Shown here: one piece after another, positions 36,262 through 45,651 of the stretch | Position numbering within the stretch: position 1 is the stretch's first letter | Layout: each line of letters begins with the position of its first letter | The notes under the pieces: model-generated | What the model was told of the DNA's origin: nothing | What the model saw: only the letters and a program-made list of their open reading frames with translations | Databases searched by the model: none | Source: an uncultured Clostridia bacterium | Lineage (GTDB): Bacteria; Bacillota; Clostridia; TANB77; CAG-508 | Assembly (NCBI GenBank): GCA_934168305.1 | Contig: CAKPNF010000002.1 | Location: forward strand, 62,001 to 126,000 | Direction of reading: 5' to 3' | DNA length: 64,000 bases | Position numbers and translations under genes: made by a program

Positions 36262-37035
36262 ATGTTATTAAAAGATAAAAAAATATTAATAATGGGAATT
36301 AGAAACAAGTGGAGTATTGCTTATGGAATTGCAAAATCAGCTTATGAAAATGGAGCAAAATTAATTTTTACTTATATGGGAGAAGATAATAAAGGAAAAA
36401 TAGAAGATCTAATTAGTGAATTTAAGGGTAGTAAAGCTTATGTATTAAATGGTGCATCAGAAGATGAATTAGTTAAAGATGTATTTACAAAAATAAAAGA
36501 AGAAAATGGCAAATTAGATGGAATTGTACATGCAATTGCACATGCGAATACTGAAGATCTAAGAAATGATTTTATCCTTACAAGTAAAGAAGGATATTCT
36601 CACGCAGTTGATGTTAGTAGTTATTCTTTCGTATTAGTTGCAAGGATGGCTAAAGAACTAGATATGCTAAATGAAAATGCAACTTTAGTCACTTTAACAT
36701 ATCACGGATCTACTAAAGTTTTAGAAGGTTATAATATTATGGGAGTAGCAAAAGCTGCACTTGAAGCAAGTGTTAGATATTTAGCAGAAAATTTAGGAAA
36801 AGACGGAATAAGAGTAAATGCAATATCAGCAGGTCCAATAAAAACATTATCAGCAAAAGGCATAAAAGATTTTAATTCAATATTGACTATTGTAGAAGAA
36901 AAAGCACCTTTACATAGGAATGTAACTACAGAGCAAGTTGGAAATGTAGCAACATTTTTATTAAGCAATATGTCAGATGCGATAACAGGACAAATTATAT
37001 ATGCTGATAGTGGCTATAATATTATGGGAGTTTAA
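36262..37035 (+). CDS. fabI: Enoyl-ACP reductase (NADH), FabI type
   Basis: A 257-residue atypical SDR. IMGIRNKWSIAYGIAKS is the FabI cofactor motif, HAIAHANTEDL the substrate-side motif, and YNIMGVAKAALEASVRYLA holds the Tyr-x6-Lys catalytic pair. ATG 36262 is chosen because AAGGAGG lies 6 nt upstream; an in-frame GTG at 36241 is inside accA. Having fabI in addition to a FabK-like flavoprotein at the operon end means two possible enoyl reductases. Confidence 0.93.
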   Translation: MLLKDKKILIMGIRNKWSIAYGIAKSAYENGAKLIFTYMGEDNKGKIEDLISEFKGSKAYVLNGASEDELVKDVFTKIKEENGKLDGIVHAIAHANTEDLRNDFILTSKEGYSHAVDVSSYSFVLVARMAKELDMLNENATLVTLTYHGSTKVLEGYNIMGVAKAALEASVRYLAENLGKDGIRVNAISAGPIKTLSAKGIKDFNSILTIVEEKAPLHRNVTTEQVGNVATFLLSNMSDAITGQIIYADSGYNIMGV

Positions 37036-37065
37036 TAAAAAAATGTAGTAAGGAGAGGATGATAA

Positions 37066-37806
37066 ATGTTAAAAGGAAAAGTAGCAGTTATAACAGGAGG
37101 TACTAGAGGAATAGGATTTGCAACTGCAAAAAAATTTCTAGAAAATGAAGCAAAAATAGTTTTACTTGGATCTAAACAAGAAACAGTAGAAAAAGCGATA
37201 AAAGAATTAAAACAAATAAATTCATCTTACGAGGTGATAGGGTTTTACCCAAATTTATCAAGCAAAGAAGAAATGAATGAAGTGTTTAAAAAAGTAAAAG
37301 AAATATATGGTCGCATTGATATATTAATTAATAATGCTGGTATTTCTTCTAAAACTAAAATAGAAGATTATAGTGAAGAAGAATATGATAAGATTACTAA
37401 TTTGAATATAAAATCAGTTTTTAACTGTTCAAAGCAAATAATACCATATTTAAAAGAAACAAAAGGTGTGATTTTAAATACAAGCTCTATGGTAAGCATT
37501 TATGGACAACCAAGTGGAGTAATGTATCCTACTACTAAATTTGCAGTTAATGGGATAACTAAATCTTTAGCTCGAGAATTAGCACCACAAGGAATTAGAG
37601 TAAACGCAGTAGCACCAGGAATTATTAATACAGATATGGTAGCAAAGTTACCTAAGGAAATAATAGAACCATTAATAAAAACTATACCATTTGGCAGAAT
37701 TGGAGAACCAGAGGATATTGCAAATGCGTTTTTGTTTTTATCAAGTAATTTATCAAGTTATATTACAGGGGTAGTCTTATCTGTAGATGGACTGGCAAGA
37801 AGTTAA
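37066..37806 (+). CDS. Second 3-oxoacyl-ACP reductase-like SDR
   Basis: A 246-residue classical SDR. ITGGTRGIGFATAKKFLE, NNAGISSKT, the Ser in NTSSMVSIYG and YPTTKFAVNG (Tyr-x-x-x-Lys) are present, and the end is ITGVVLSVDGL. It is clearly a paralogue of the fabG at 30355, but the two differ widely. It may have a specialised chain-length or substrate role. It sits between fabI and acpP with AGGAGAGG upstream. Confidence 0.85.
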   Translation: MLKGKVAVITGGTRGIGFATAKKFLENEAKIVLLGSKQETVEKAIKELKQINSSYEVIGFYPNLSSKEEMNEVFKKVKEIYGRIDILINNAGISSKTKIEDYSEEEYDKITNLNIKSVFNCSKQIIPYLKETKGVILNTSSMVSIYGQPSGVMYPTTKFAVNGITKSLARELAPQGIRVNAVAPGIINTDMVAKLPKEIIEPLIKTIPFGRIGEPEDIANAFLFLSSNLSSYITGVVLSVDGLARS

Positions 37807-37840
37807 AAAATAAAATAAAGAAATCAAGGAGGAAATTATT

Positions 37841-38080
37841 ATGTCAGAAAAAGAAATTTTTCAAAAATTAAAAACTATAGTAGTAGATCAATTAGGAGTA
37901 AATGAAGAAAATGTAACAATGGAGGCAACTTTTGTTGATGATTTAGCAGCAGATTCTTTAGACATTGTTGAATTAGTAATGACTATAGAGGAAGAATTTG
38001 ATTTAGAAATTCCTGATAGTGATGCTGAAAAAATTGTTACAATAGGTGATGTTGTTAAATATATAGAAGAACATAAATAG
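37841..38080 (+). CDS. acpP: Acyl carrier protein
   Basis: A 79-residue acidic four-helix ACP. The phosphopantetheine serine is in DDLAADSLDIVELVM (residue about 38). AAGGAGG precedes the ATG by 9 nt. It is the carrier for all fab steps encoded in this operon. Confidence 0.97.
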   Translation: MSEKEIFQKLKTIVVDQLGVNEENVTMEATFVDDLAADSLDIVELVMTIEEEFDLEIPDSDAEKIVTIGDVVKYIEEHK

Positions 38081-38103
38081 AATGTGAAAAAGAAAGGAAA
38101 ACT

Positions 38104-39162
38104 ATGGAAGGAATAAAAGTAGGAAATAAAAAATCAAAATATCCTATTATTCAAGGAGGAATGGGTGTAGGAGTTTCTATGCACAATTTAGCTGGTAATG
38201 TAAGTAAGGAAGGTGGCATTGGAATAATTTCAACAGCAGATATTGGATATCAAGAGGCAGATTTTAATAAAAATCCGTTGAAAGCAAATTTAAGAGCAAT
38301 AGGAAATGAAATAAAAAAGGCAAGAGAAATTGCAGGAGAAGATAAGATAATTGGTGTAAATATAATGGTAGCTTTAAAAGATTATGCAGAAATTGTCAAA
38401 GAATGTGTAAAACAAAAAATTGACTTGATTATATCTGGTGCAGGAATTCCAAAAGAATTACCTGAATATGTAAAAGAATCTAAAACAAAAATTGCACCAA
38501 TAGTATCATCTTTAAGATGTTGTAAGCTAATAGTAAAACATTGGATAAAAAAATATAATTATGTTCCAGACATGATAGTTATTGAAGGACCAGAAGCTGG
38601 TGGACATTTGGGATTTAAAAGAGAAGAATTAGAAGAAGATACTAAACCAAAATTAGAAAATATAACTAAGGAAATTGTTGACTACATAAATGAGGTAGAA
38701 AAAGAAACAGGAAAGGATATTCCAGTAATTGCGGCAGGTGGAATATGGGATTCTACAGATATTAAAAAATTTTTGAATTTAGGAGCAAGTGGAGTACAAA
38801 TGGCCACAAGGTTTGTTGCAACAAATGAGTGTGATGCTTCAATAGAATTTAAAAAAACTTATGTAAATGCTAAAGCTGAAGATATTAAGATAATTAATAG
38901 TCCTGTTGGAATGCCAGGAAGAGCTATATGCAATAACTTTATTAAAAGAGTAGAAAAAGAAAAATGCAAAATAGATAAATGTTATAATTGCATTAAAACC
39001 TGTAATGTAATAAATAGTCCATACTGCATTACAAAAGTATTAATAAATTCTGTAAAAGGAAAAACAGATAATGGATTAATTTTTTGTGGTAGTAATGTTA
39101 GTAAAATAAAAGAAATTGTTTCAGTCAAATGTTTAATGCAGGAATTGGTTTGTGAATTGTAG
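38104..39162 (+). CDS. FabK/nitronate monooxygenase-like flavoprotein with Cys cluster
   Basis: A 352-residue FMN-dependent TIM barrel. YPIIQGGMGVGVS, IISGAGIP, EGPEAGGHLG, VIAAGGIWD and GASGVQMATRF mark the FabK/2-nitropropane dioxygenase group. FabK reduces enoyl-ACP; nitronate monooxygenases oxidise nitronates. Its place at the end of a fab operon favours an enoyl-ACP or related role, although fabI is present. Unlike FabK, the C-terminus has a cysteine-rich segment KCKIDKCYNCIKTCNV followed by another Cys, possibly an iron-sulfur or zinc site. Which reaction it performs is not settled by sequence. Confidence 0.8.
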   Translation: MEGIKVGNKKSKYPIIQGGMGVGVSMHNLAGNVSKEGGIGIISTADIGYQEADFNKNPLKANLRAIGNEIKKAREIAGEDKIIGVNIMVALKDYAEIVKECVKQKIDLIISGAGIPKELPEYVKESKTKIAPIVSSLRCCKLIVKHWIKKYNYVPDMIVIEGPEAGGHLGFKREELEEDTKPKLENITKEIVDYINEVEKETGKDIPVIAAGGIWDSTDIKKFLNLGASGVQMATRFVATNECDASIEFKKTYVNAKAEDIKIINSPVGMPGRAICNNFIKRVEKEKCKIDKCYNCIKTCNVINSPYCITKVLINSVKGKTDNGLIFCGSNVSKIKEIVSVKCLMQELVCEL

Positions 39163-39191
39163 TGTTAGAACATGTGGTGTAATACGCATAA

Positions 39192-39368
39192 TTATCTAAA
39201 AAAAACAATAATGTTAGAAAAAATAACAACCAAAACAGAAAAGCAAATAATAGCAATACCACCTGATTTATTATTTTCTGAATTAATTTCATATATACCG
39301 TAAAAAATCGTTTTAATTAAAATAAATATGGATACAACAATAAATGTAAAATGATAAATTAAATTCAT
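39192..39368 (-). CDS. Small membrane protein, 58 residues
   Basis: On the minus strand an ATG at 39368, 5 nt after GGAGG, opens a frame for a hydrophobic protein with two predicted membrane helices (IYHFTFIVVSIFILIKTIF and IAIICFSVLVVIFSNIIVFF) joined by a short polar loop with SENNKSGG. No family recognised. It lies between the fab operon end and the ger operon. It could be a small sporulation or toxin-like membrane peptide, but there is no direct evidence. Confidence 0.55.
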   Translation of the reverse strand: MNLIYHFTFIVVSIFILIKTIFYGIYEINSENNKSGGIAIICFSVLVVIFSNIIVFFR

Positions 39369-39396
39369 ATAAACCTCCACTATAGAAAATAGAATC

Positions 39397-39457
39397 AAGG
39401 ATTATCACTTATATGATATTAAAAAGTTTAAGTGATATCCTTAAATTTTTTATTTTT
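39397..39457 (+). terminator. Terminator between the fab and ger operons
   Basis: AAGGATTATCACTTA (39397-39411) pairs with TAAGTGATATCCTT (39429-39442), with one bulge. A T-rich run follows on the plus strand, so plus-strand read-through from the fab operon would stop here. Confidence 0.6.
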
Positions 39458-39465
39458 GCTTATTT

Positions 39466-40689
39466 TTAAGTCTGTGTTAATAAAAATCCAGAATCAATAA
39501 CAGTATTAATATCAACATTAAAAGTTGAATTACTATAATTTTTTGCCCAATTATAGTTATTAAATTCTGTAGTTGTAGTAAAACTAGGAATTGCATATTC
39601 TCCGAACCCATTTATATCGCTTTTAAAAGTAGTAGAAGTTTTATACAGGTATTTAGTAATTTGACTTTCCAAATATTTATTGCATGAATTTGAAATCAAA
39701 TTCAAAACATCAATATTAAGATATTGAGAATCTTTTTTCATAGAATAAATCTTACCTGAAAATTCTAATTTTATATTTATATGTGGAGAACCATTAACAA
39801 AATCAACATTTATATTATGAGTACTATTTGGTGTTAAATAAACATCAATTTTTGAGTTTTCTTCTTGAGGGTTTGGAACAGATATAAGAAAATTGTTAAC
39901 TTTTTTTCTTATACATAAAAAACAAATAGTTTCCATAGCATTTAATTCCCCAACAAGTTTATCATCTTTAAAAACGGAAAGACCAATATTTTGAGAAGAT
40001 CTATTACCAGCTATTGAATTTTCGTTTGTTTTTATAGTGGTGTCATCTGTCATTTGAGATTCATAAGAATTACTTGAGGAAGTTTTTACTCCGCCCAATA
40101 TTGCATAAGGAGAGTCATAGCTACAAACTAAAGCATTAAAAAAATCACCTATAGTTGCATTACAAGTATATCCTGTATATTCACTAGTATTAGGGAATAT
40201 ATCATAATATTTTGGAATTAAACTTTCTAAACTTGGAATAGAATTTTTAATATAATATTTAGTGTTACATTTGCTAATAACGATATTTGCTGAAGGTCGT
40301 ACCTGAACATCATTTATTAATGAATAAATCTCTTTAGATATTCCTTCTTTTGCTATTTCTTCTGAGAAAACAAATAATTTACAATGAGAAAGATTAACTT
40401 TTTTTCCTAGGTATGCATTCATTATATTTATTGCATTTGTTATGGAAGAACATACAACACTATTAAGTACAGGCTTTGCTTCAGAAGCATTTTCACCACT
40501 TGGTGAAGTCGATAAAAATTCAAAAGTGATTTCTAATTTATCTGATGAAGATTTGTCAATGCCAAGTGCTACGGCAAATGCACAATTGCTTATATTAAGT
40601 GAATTATATGACGGAGAAAAACTAGAAATAAATATAATGATTAATACTATAATAAAAATTTTTTTAAATATATTAGTTATCTTTAACAC
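39466..40689 (-). CDS. gerC: Spore germination protein GerC-like, lipobox missing
   Basis: A 407-residue Ger(x)C family protein, the third subunit of a nutrient germinant receptor. The hydrophobic N-terminus FKKIFIIVLIIIFISSF is followed by AVALGIDKS, LSTSPSGENA, the HCKLFVFSEEIAKEG motif and a C-terminal folding domain. GerC proteins are normally lipoproteins with a Cys after the signal peptide (GCWD-type). Here that region reads SSFSPSYNSLN with no Cys, so lipidation is not predicted; it may stay as a transmembrane anchor. The start is GTG at 40689, inside the end of gerB. Confidence 0.85.
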   Translation of the reverse strand: MLKITNIFKKIFIIVLIIIFISSFSPSYNSLNISNCAFAVALGIDKSSSDKLEITFEFLSTSPSGENASEAKPVLNSVVCSSITNAINIMNAYLGKKVNLSHCKLFVFSEEIAKEGISKEIYSLINDVQVRPSANIVISKCNTKYYIKNSIPSLESLIPKYYDIFPNTSEYTGYTCNATIGDFFNALVCSYDSPYAILGGVKTSSSNSYESQMTDDTTIKTNENSIAGNRSSQNIGLSVFKDDKLVGELNAMETICFLCIRKKVNNFLISVPNPQEENSKIDVYLTPNSTHNINVDFVNGSPHINIKLEFSGKIYSMKKDSQYLNIDVLNLISNSCNKYLESQITKYLYKTSTTFKSDINGFGEYAIPSFTTTTEFNNYNWAKNYSNSTFNVDINTVIDSGFLLTQT

Positions 40690-41770
40690 CTGCCCTTCTT
40701 TTTTTTAAATTAGCTATAGTTAATATTGATATACCTAAAATAAAACCTATAGCAATCTGAAAATATCTATAAATATGTGTTTCAAAAAAATTAGATATAG
40801 CATAATTTTTAGGAAGCAAAGCTATTCCAAAAATTAGCATTGCAAAAATATTCAGGGTAGGTTTTATATCACATAAATTAAACATTTTATTGAAAATATG
40901 TGCAGAAAATTTGCAAATTAAACTTAAATAGCAACAAAAAGATATTATCCAAATTAATAGAAATATTGACTCGAATCTTTGAAAAAATGAGCCAAATTCT
41001 ATATGCCTAGCAGCTGAGAATAGTGGTATTATTTCATCTGTTGTTATAAAAAAAGAAAACATTAAAAGTAAAGTTGCTACACACAATAATATAAATGCCC
41101 CTGTAAAAATAACGGATATAATAGCAATTTTTTTGAATTTTTTAGGTTCTTTTAGCATGGGCGGTAAAAAATATATATAACATACGCCACCAAATGCACC
41201 TATATTTCTCAACCCTAAAATAAAAGTATTATAAGCACTATCACCACAAATAGGAAAAATTCGTTTAAAAGAAAAATTATCTATATTACCACAAAATAAT
41301 AATATTACACTTATTGATACAATAGGAAATACAATTGATGTTGCGTTTAAAGAGGAATTAAAACTTAAAGTATTTACTAAAGCAATAGAAATAATAAACA
41401 TTAAAACAATAAATACATAATTTGTCAATGAATAATATACAACGCCTAATCCTTCACAGAAATTTCTTAACATTATACTTGAACTTATAATGAAATAAGA
41501 TATAAAAAAACTACCAATAATATTTTTAAAAATATTACCACCTAAAAATTTTGAAATGTCTAAAATATCTAAGCCAGGAAAATTTTTAAATAATTTACAA
41601 ATTAACAAAACTAAAATTAAAACGATTGCTGTTACATAAATTATATTTAATAAGGTAGCAGATTTGATTTCATTTATAAAGGTTCTTGGTAAAGAACTTG
41701 TAATGTATGAGATTACAATAGAAAGTGTGAGTATAATAGTACTTATTGTACTGAGTTTTTCATGTTCCAT
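40673..41770 (-). CDS. gerB: Spore germination permease GerB
   Basis: A 365-residue polytopic protein of the GerB/APC-like (endospore germination permease) family. About ten membrane helices are visible, including IILTLSIVISYITSSLP and IFAMLIFGIALLPKNYA. It forms the membrane part of the germinant receptor with GerA and GerC. ATG 41770 is chosen; the GGAGGTG ribosome site lies at the gerA end, 11 nt upstream. It overlaps gerC by 17 nt. Substrate is usually an amino acid or sugar but cannot be read here. Confidence 0.88.
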   Translation of the reverse strand: MEHEKLSTISTIILTLSIVISYITSSLPRTFINEIKSATLLNIIYVTAIVLILVLLICKLFKNFPGLDILDISKFLGGNIFKNIIGSFFISYFIISSSIMLRNFCEGLGVVYYSLTNYVFIVLMFIISIALVNTLSFNSSLNATSIVFPIVSISVILLFCGNIDNFSFKRIFPICGDSAYNTFILGLRNIGAFGGVCYIYFLPPMLKEPKKFKKIAIISVIFTGAFILLCVATLLLMFSFFITTDEIIPLFSAARHIEFGSFFQRFESIFLLIWIISFCCYLSLICKFSAHIFNKMFNLCDIKPTLNIFAMLIFGIALLPKNYAISNFFETHIYRYFQIAIGFILGISILTIANLKKRRAGVKDN

Positions 41771-41775
41771 GTTTG

Positions 41776-43479
41776 TTAATTCACCTCCTTTTTCCATTTC
41801 ATAGAAATATTCTTTTGTTTCTTTTCCATTTTGGTAGCTAAATATGGAGCTCTATATTCTCTTTTCCATATAGGTGGAAGTAAAAGACCGGTTCTCTTTA
41901 AATTTTTTATACTAGAATATGGAATAGAGTAAGATACTCCGAAAGATTCCATATTACATATTATCGATAGATAAACAAAAAGTCCGGTTCCAATTCCTAA
42001 AAATCCAGCAATATACCCAAGAAAAACAAATAAAAATCTAAATACTCTTAAATGAAAGCTAAAACCATAATCAGGAATAGCAAAGGAACTTAATGCAGTT
42101 ATTGCAACTATAATAATTAATATTGGACTAACAATACCAGCACCTACAGCAGCTTGACCTATAACTATTGCACCAACAATACCAATTGTTGAGCCTATAG
42201 CAGAAGGAACTCTAAGACTAGCTTCTCTTATAATTTCAAAGGATACTTCCATTATAAGTATTTCAAATATAATAGGAAAAGGTACATTTTCTCTTGCAGC
42301 CAAAATAGAATAAAGTAATTCTGTTGGTAATATTTCTATATGAAAGCTAGTTAATGCAACATATAAACATGGTAATAGAAGAGCAAAAAATGTACAAATT
42401 ACTCTTAGGCATCTTAAAAAGTTTGCAAATATACTTTTTAAATTTCTATCTTCTGGAGAAGTTAAAAAATCAATCATAATTGCTGGAAGAATTAATGCAA
42501 AAGGGGAACCATTTATTAAAACAATAACTCTACCTTCTAAAAGATGCTGCGCTGCGTTGTCTGGTCTTTCAGTAGATAGAGCTTTTGGAAGTCCCAAAGC
42601 GCTATTATCACTTATTAATTGTTCCAATTGTCCTGCTGAAAGAACTGAATCTACATCCACATTATTTATTCGATATTTAACTTCTGCAACCAAATCATCA
42701 TTTGCAATATTTTGCATATAGCATACTGCACATTTCGTTTTTGTCAATTTTCCAACTTCTAAGTTTTCAACAACTAAGTTTTCGTTATTTGTAAAGCGTC
42801 TTATTAAAGATGTATTTGTACGAATGTTTTCAACAAAAGCTTCGTGGGATCCTTTTATAACAATCTCATTCTCTGGTTTATCAATACTTCTTTGTTTGAA
42901 ACCTTTTACATCAATATCAAAAGCAGAATCAAGAGTATCAATAAAAAGAGCACAATTACCAGAATTAACTCCTAAAAAAATATCGTTAAAAGAAGATTGA
43001 AGTTCTATATTATTTTGAGGAATCAAACAAGTTTGAACATAGTCAACTAGGTTAATTTTTTTTACTTTTCTAATTGTAACATTATTTGTGACTGATTCGG
43101 AAATGATATTTGATTGTTGATTTTTTAAAAAATTATTCTGATTTCTCATCATTAATGGTTTTAAAACAAAATCGTTTAATATTTGTGAATCAACCATTCC
43201 ATCAATATAAAGTAAAAATGCTTTAAACTGTTTTCCTTTTGCATTTAAAATAAATTCACGGGTTATAACATCACTGTTGATTAAAAGATTATATTTAGTT
43301 TTTATATAATCTAAAGTTTTATTTATATCAGTAAAAACATTTTGAGATTTGTTAAAAGTAGTCTCATTATTTTGAGTTGAAGTATCTTTATTATTTATAG
43401 TACTATCTGGTAAAGTAAAATGATATGAATCATTTTGGGTATAACCAAAAGCTTTTGTTAGAATATCTTTTATTTTCAT
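41776..43479 (-). CDS. gerA: Spore germination protein GerA
   Basis: A 567-residue GerA-family protein. The N-terminal half is soluble with YIDGMVDSQILNDFVLKPL. The centre has GSHEAFVENIRTNTSLIRR, which is conserved in GerA proteins, and the GRVIVLINGSPFAL region, then four to six membrane helices with PFPIIFEILIMEVSFEII-type sequence and SFAIPDY. Together with GerB and GerC it senses germinants in the spore inner membrane. ATG 43479 follows GAGGAG by 7 nt. It is the first gene of the minus-strand operon. Confidence 0.92.
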   Translation of the reverse strand: MKIKDILTKAFGYTQNDSYHFTLPDSTINNKDTSTQNNETTFNKSQNVFTDINKTLDYIKTKYNLLINSDVITREFILNAKGKQFKAFLLYIDGMVDSQILNDFVLKPLMMRNQNNFLKNQQSNIISESVTNNVTIRKVKKINLVDYVQTCLIPQNNIELQSSFNDIFLGVNSGNCALFIDTLDSAFDIDVKGFKQRSIDKPENEIVIKGSHEAFVENIRTNTSLIRRFTNNENLVVENLEVGKLTKTKCAVCYMQNIANDDLVAEVKYRINNVDVDSVLSAGQLEQLISDNSALGLPKALSTERPDNAAQHLLEGRVIVLINGSPFALILPAIMIDFLTSPEDRNLKSIFANFLRCLRVICTFFALLLPCLYVALTSFHIEILPTELLYSILAARENVPFPIIFEILIMEVSFEIIREASLRVPSAIGSTIGIVGAIVIGQAAVGAGIVSPILIIIVAITALSSFAIPDYGFSFHLRVFRFLFVFLGYIAGFLGIGTGLFVYLSIICNMESFGVSYSIPYSSIKNLKRTGLLLPPIWKREYRAPYLATKMEKKQKNISMKWKKEVN

Positions 43480-43600
43480 AGTTGGTCTCCTCACTGAACT
43501 GTAAATATTAAATCTAGTATTGGCAAAAAAAATGAAAATATACTAGTTTTTAACAATTAAAAATGTTATAATAAAGTTATATATGCACGAAAGAGAGTGG

Positions 43601-44722
43601 ATGAAAATGAAAACAAAAATAAAATCATTCATAATGACAACAGTAACAATATTAATAATATCAATTTTAGGCATTTTAGGAATATTAATATATAATGAAA
43701 TAACAAAAAGTAATATAGTAGGTGAAGTTCAGGACTTTGTATCTAATATAACAATATCAAGTGGAGAAATAGATGGAAATATAAAAAATCAAGAGATAAT
43801 AAAAGACACAAAAGAAACACTATTATATAACGAAGAAGATATAAATGTTGTAGAAGGCAATAAAGTAGAAAAATATTTTTATAATCAATTAGATGAATAT
43901 TCTAAAATAATATACAAAGAAATAGAGAAAAACAAAGATAATATGAAAACAGGGGTATATCAAATAAATCTTGGAACTGGATTTTCATCACTACTTTCTC
44001 AAGATAATGGAGAAAAAGCACTAGGGGATTGTTATCAATCTGCAATTGAAGCATTTTCATATGATAATCCTGATGTATTTTATATAGAGTTTTCAAAATT
44101 ATATTTAAATATTGAAACTACAACAAAAGGAAATAAAAAAACATATAAAGTGTTTATTAATTCAGGAGAAAATGAAAATTACTTAACAAGTGGATTAACA
44201 TCTCAAAAGATAAAAGAAGAATTAAATGAAATAGAAAAGATAAAATTATATTTTACAAACAATAAAAAAAGTAATACATATGAAAACGTAAAAATGGTAC
44301 ATGATTATTTAGTAGATAGTATAGAATATGATCAAACAATATCTCAAGCCAATATATATGATATATATGGTGCGCTAATAAATAAAAAAAGCGTTTGTGA
44401 AGGATATGCAAAAGCTTTTAAATATCTAATGGATTCAATAAATATACCATGTGTGACAGTATCTGGAAAAGGAACAAATTCAGAAGGAAATACAGAAAAT
44501 CATGCATGGAATTATGTACGAATAAATGGAATGTGGTATGCCGTAGATTGCACATGGGATGACCCTATTTTAATAGGATCAGGATATTTAAGTAACTCAT
44601 TAAAATATAAATATTTTCTTAAAGGTGAAGATGAATTTAATAAATCACATACACCAAATGGACAGTTTACAGAAAGTGGAAAAATATTTGAATATCCAAA
44701 TTTAAGTAAAGAAAATTATTAA
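43601..44722 (+). CDS. Membrane-anchored transglutaminase-like protein
   Basis: A 373-residue protein with an N-terminal membrane anchor or signal (SFIMTTVTILIISILGILG). Its transglutaminase-like domain is near residues 250-330: the catalytic Cys in KSVCEGYAKAFKYLM, the His in ENHAWNYVRI, and the Asp in YAVDCTWDDP. Such extracytoplasmic domains are found in clostridial surface proteins and may act as proteases or cross-linkers. The start is uncertain: ATG 43601 and 43607 both lie near GAGAG, while ATG 43583 is further upstream. It is divergent from gerA. Confidence 0.82.
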   Translation: MKMKTKIKSFIMTTVTILIISILGILGILIYNEITKSNIVGEVQDFVSNITISSGEIDGNIKNQEIIKDTKETLLYNEEDINVVEGNKVEKYFYNQLDEYSKIIYKEIEKNKDNMKTGVYQINLGTGFSSLLSQDNGEKALGDCYQSAIEAFSYDNPDVFYIEFSKLYLNIETTTKGNKKTYKVFINSGENENYLTSGLTSQKIKEELNEIEKIKLYFTNNKKSNTYENVKMVHDYLVDSIEYDQTISQANIYDIYGALINKKSVCEGYAKAFKYLMDSINIPCVTVSGKGTNSEGNTENHAWNYVRINGMWYAVDCTWDDPILIGSGYLSNSLKYKYFLKGEDEFNKSHTPNGQFTESGKIFEYPNLSKENY

Positions 44723-44750
44723 ATAGATAATGAAAAAGGAGAAATAAAAG

Positions 44751-45650
44751 ATGTCATTAAAAGATAAAATACCAAATAAAATGCCTAGTTTACCAAATTT
44801 TTCAAAAATTGGAACAAGTAAAATAAAAGTATATGCATTTGTAGGACCATCAGGGACAGGAAAAAGTTATAGAGCACAAATGGTAGCAAGTGAAAAAAAC
44901 ATAAAATTTATAATAGATGATGGTCTTCTTATAATGGACAATAAAGTAATTGCAGGTGAGTCAGCTAAAAAAGCTCCAACAAAAATAGAAACAGTAAAAC
45001 ATGCATTATTTTATAAAGAAGAAGAAAAACAAGAAATAATAAAAGCATTAAAAAAATATAAACCAGAGAGTATATTAATATTAGGAACATCTGATGGAAT
45101 GGTACAAAAAATAGCAGCTAATTTAGGATTACCAGAAATATCTGATACAACTTATATATCAGATGTAGCAACACAAGGAGAAATGGAGACGGCAAGAAGA
45201 ATAAGGGTAACAGAAGGGAAACATGTAATACCAGTACCAACATTTGAAATAAAAAAAGATTTTTCTGGATATTTATTAGATCCCCTTCAAATATTCAAAA
45301 CAAAAGGAAGAGGAAATCAACCATATATATCAGAGAAATCAATTATAAGACCAACATTTAGTTATTTAGGAAATTTTACAATTTCAGATACGGTATTTAG
45401 ACAAATATTAGAATATTTAGCATCAAAAACATTAGGAATATATAAAGTTCAAAAAATAAGAGTAGACAATTTTGGTGAAGGTGTAAAAATACATATGGAA
45501 GTTACCATAGTATATGGTTTCAATTTGATTGATGGAATTAATGAGTTTAAAAACAAGGCTAAAAAAGAAATAGAAAAATTAACTGCTATGAATGTTGAAG
45601 AATTTGAAGTTGTAATTAAGAATATATATGTTCCAGAGAAGGGAGAATAA
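44751..45650 (+). CDS. P-loop ATPase fused to an Asp23/Gls24-like domain
   Basis: A 299-residue protein. The N-terminal part has a Walker A, FVGPSGTGKSYRAQM (about residues 31-45), and a hydrophobic SILILGTSDGMVQKIA strand. The C-terminal third (about 205-297), with LGNFTISDTVFRQILEYLAS and VKIHMEVTIVYG, matches the Asp23/Gls24 (alkaline shock protein) fold. Asp23 proteins are linked to cell envelope stress. A P-loop ATPase joined to Asp23 suggests a nucleotide-driven envelope regulator; the role is unknown. The start is ATG after AAGGAG. It is followed at once by plsC. Confidence 0.75.
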   Translation: MSLKDKIPNKMPSLPNFSKIGTSKIKVYAFVGPSGTGKSYRAQMVASEKNIKFIIDDGLLIMDNKVIAGESAKKAPTKIETVKHALFYKEEEKQEIIKALKKYKPESILILGTSDGMVQKIAANLGLPEISDTTYISDVATQGEMETARRIRVTEGKHVIPVPTFEIKKDFSGYLLDPLQIFKTKGRGNQPYISEKSIIRPTFSYLGNFTISDTVFRQILEYLASKTLGIYKVQKIRVDNFGEGVKIHMEVTIVYGFNLIDGINEFKNKAKKEIEKLTAMNVEEFEVVIKNIYVPEKGE

Positions 45651-45651
45651 G

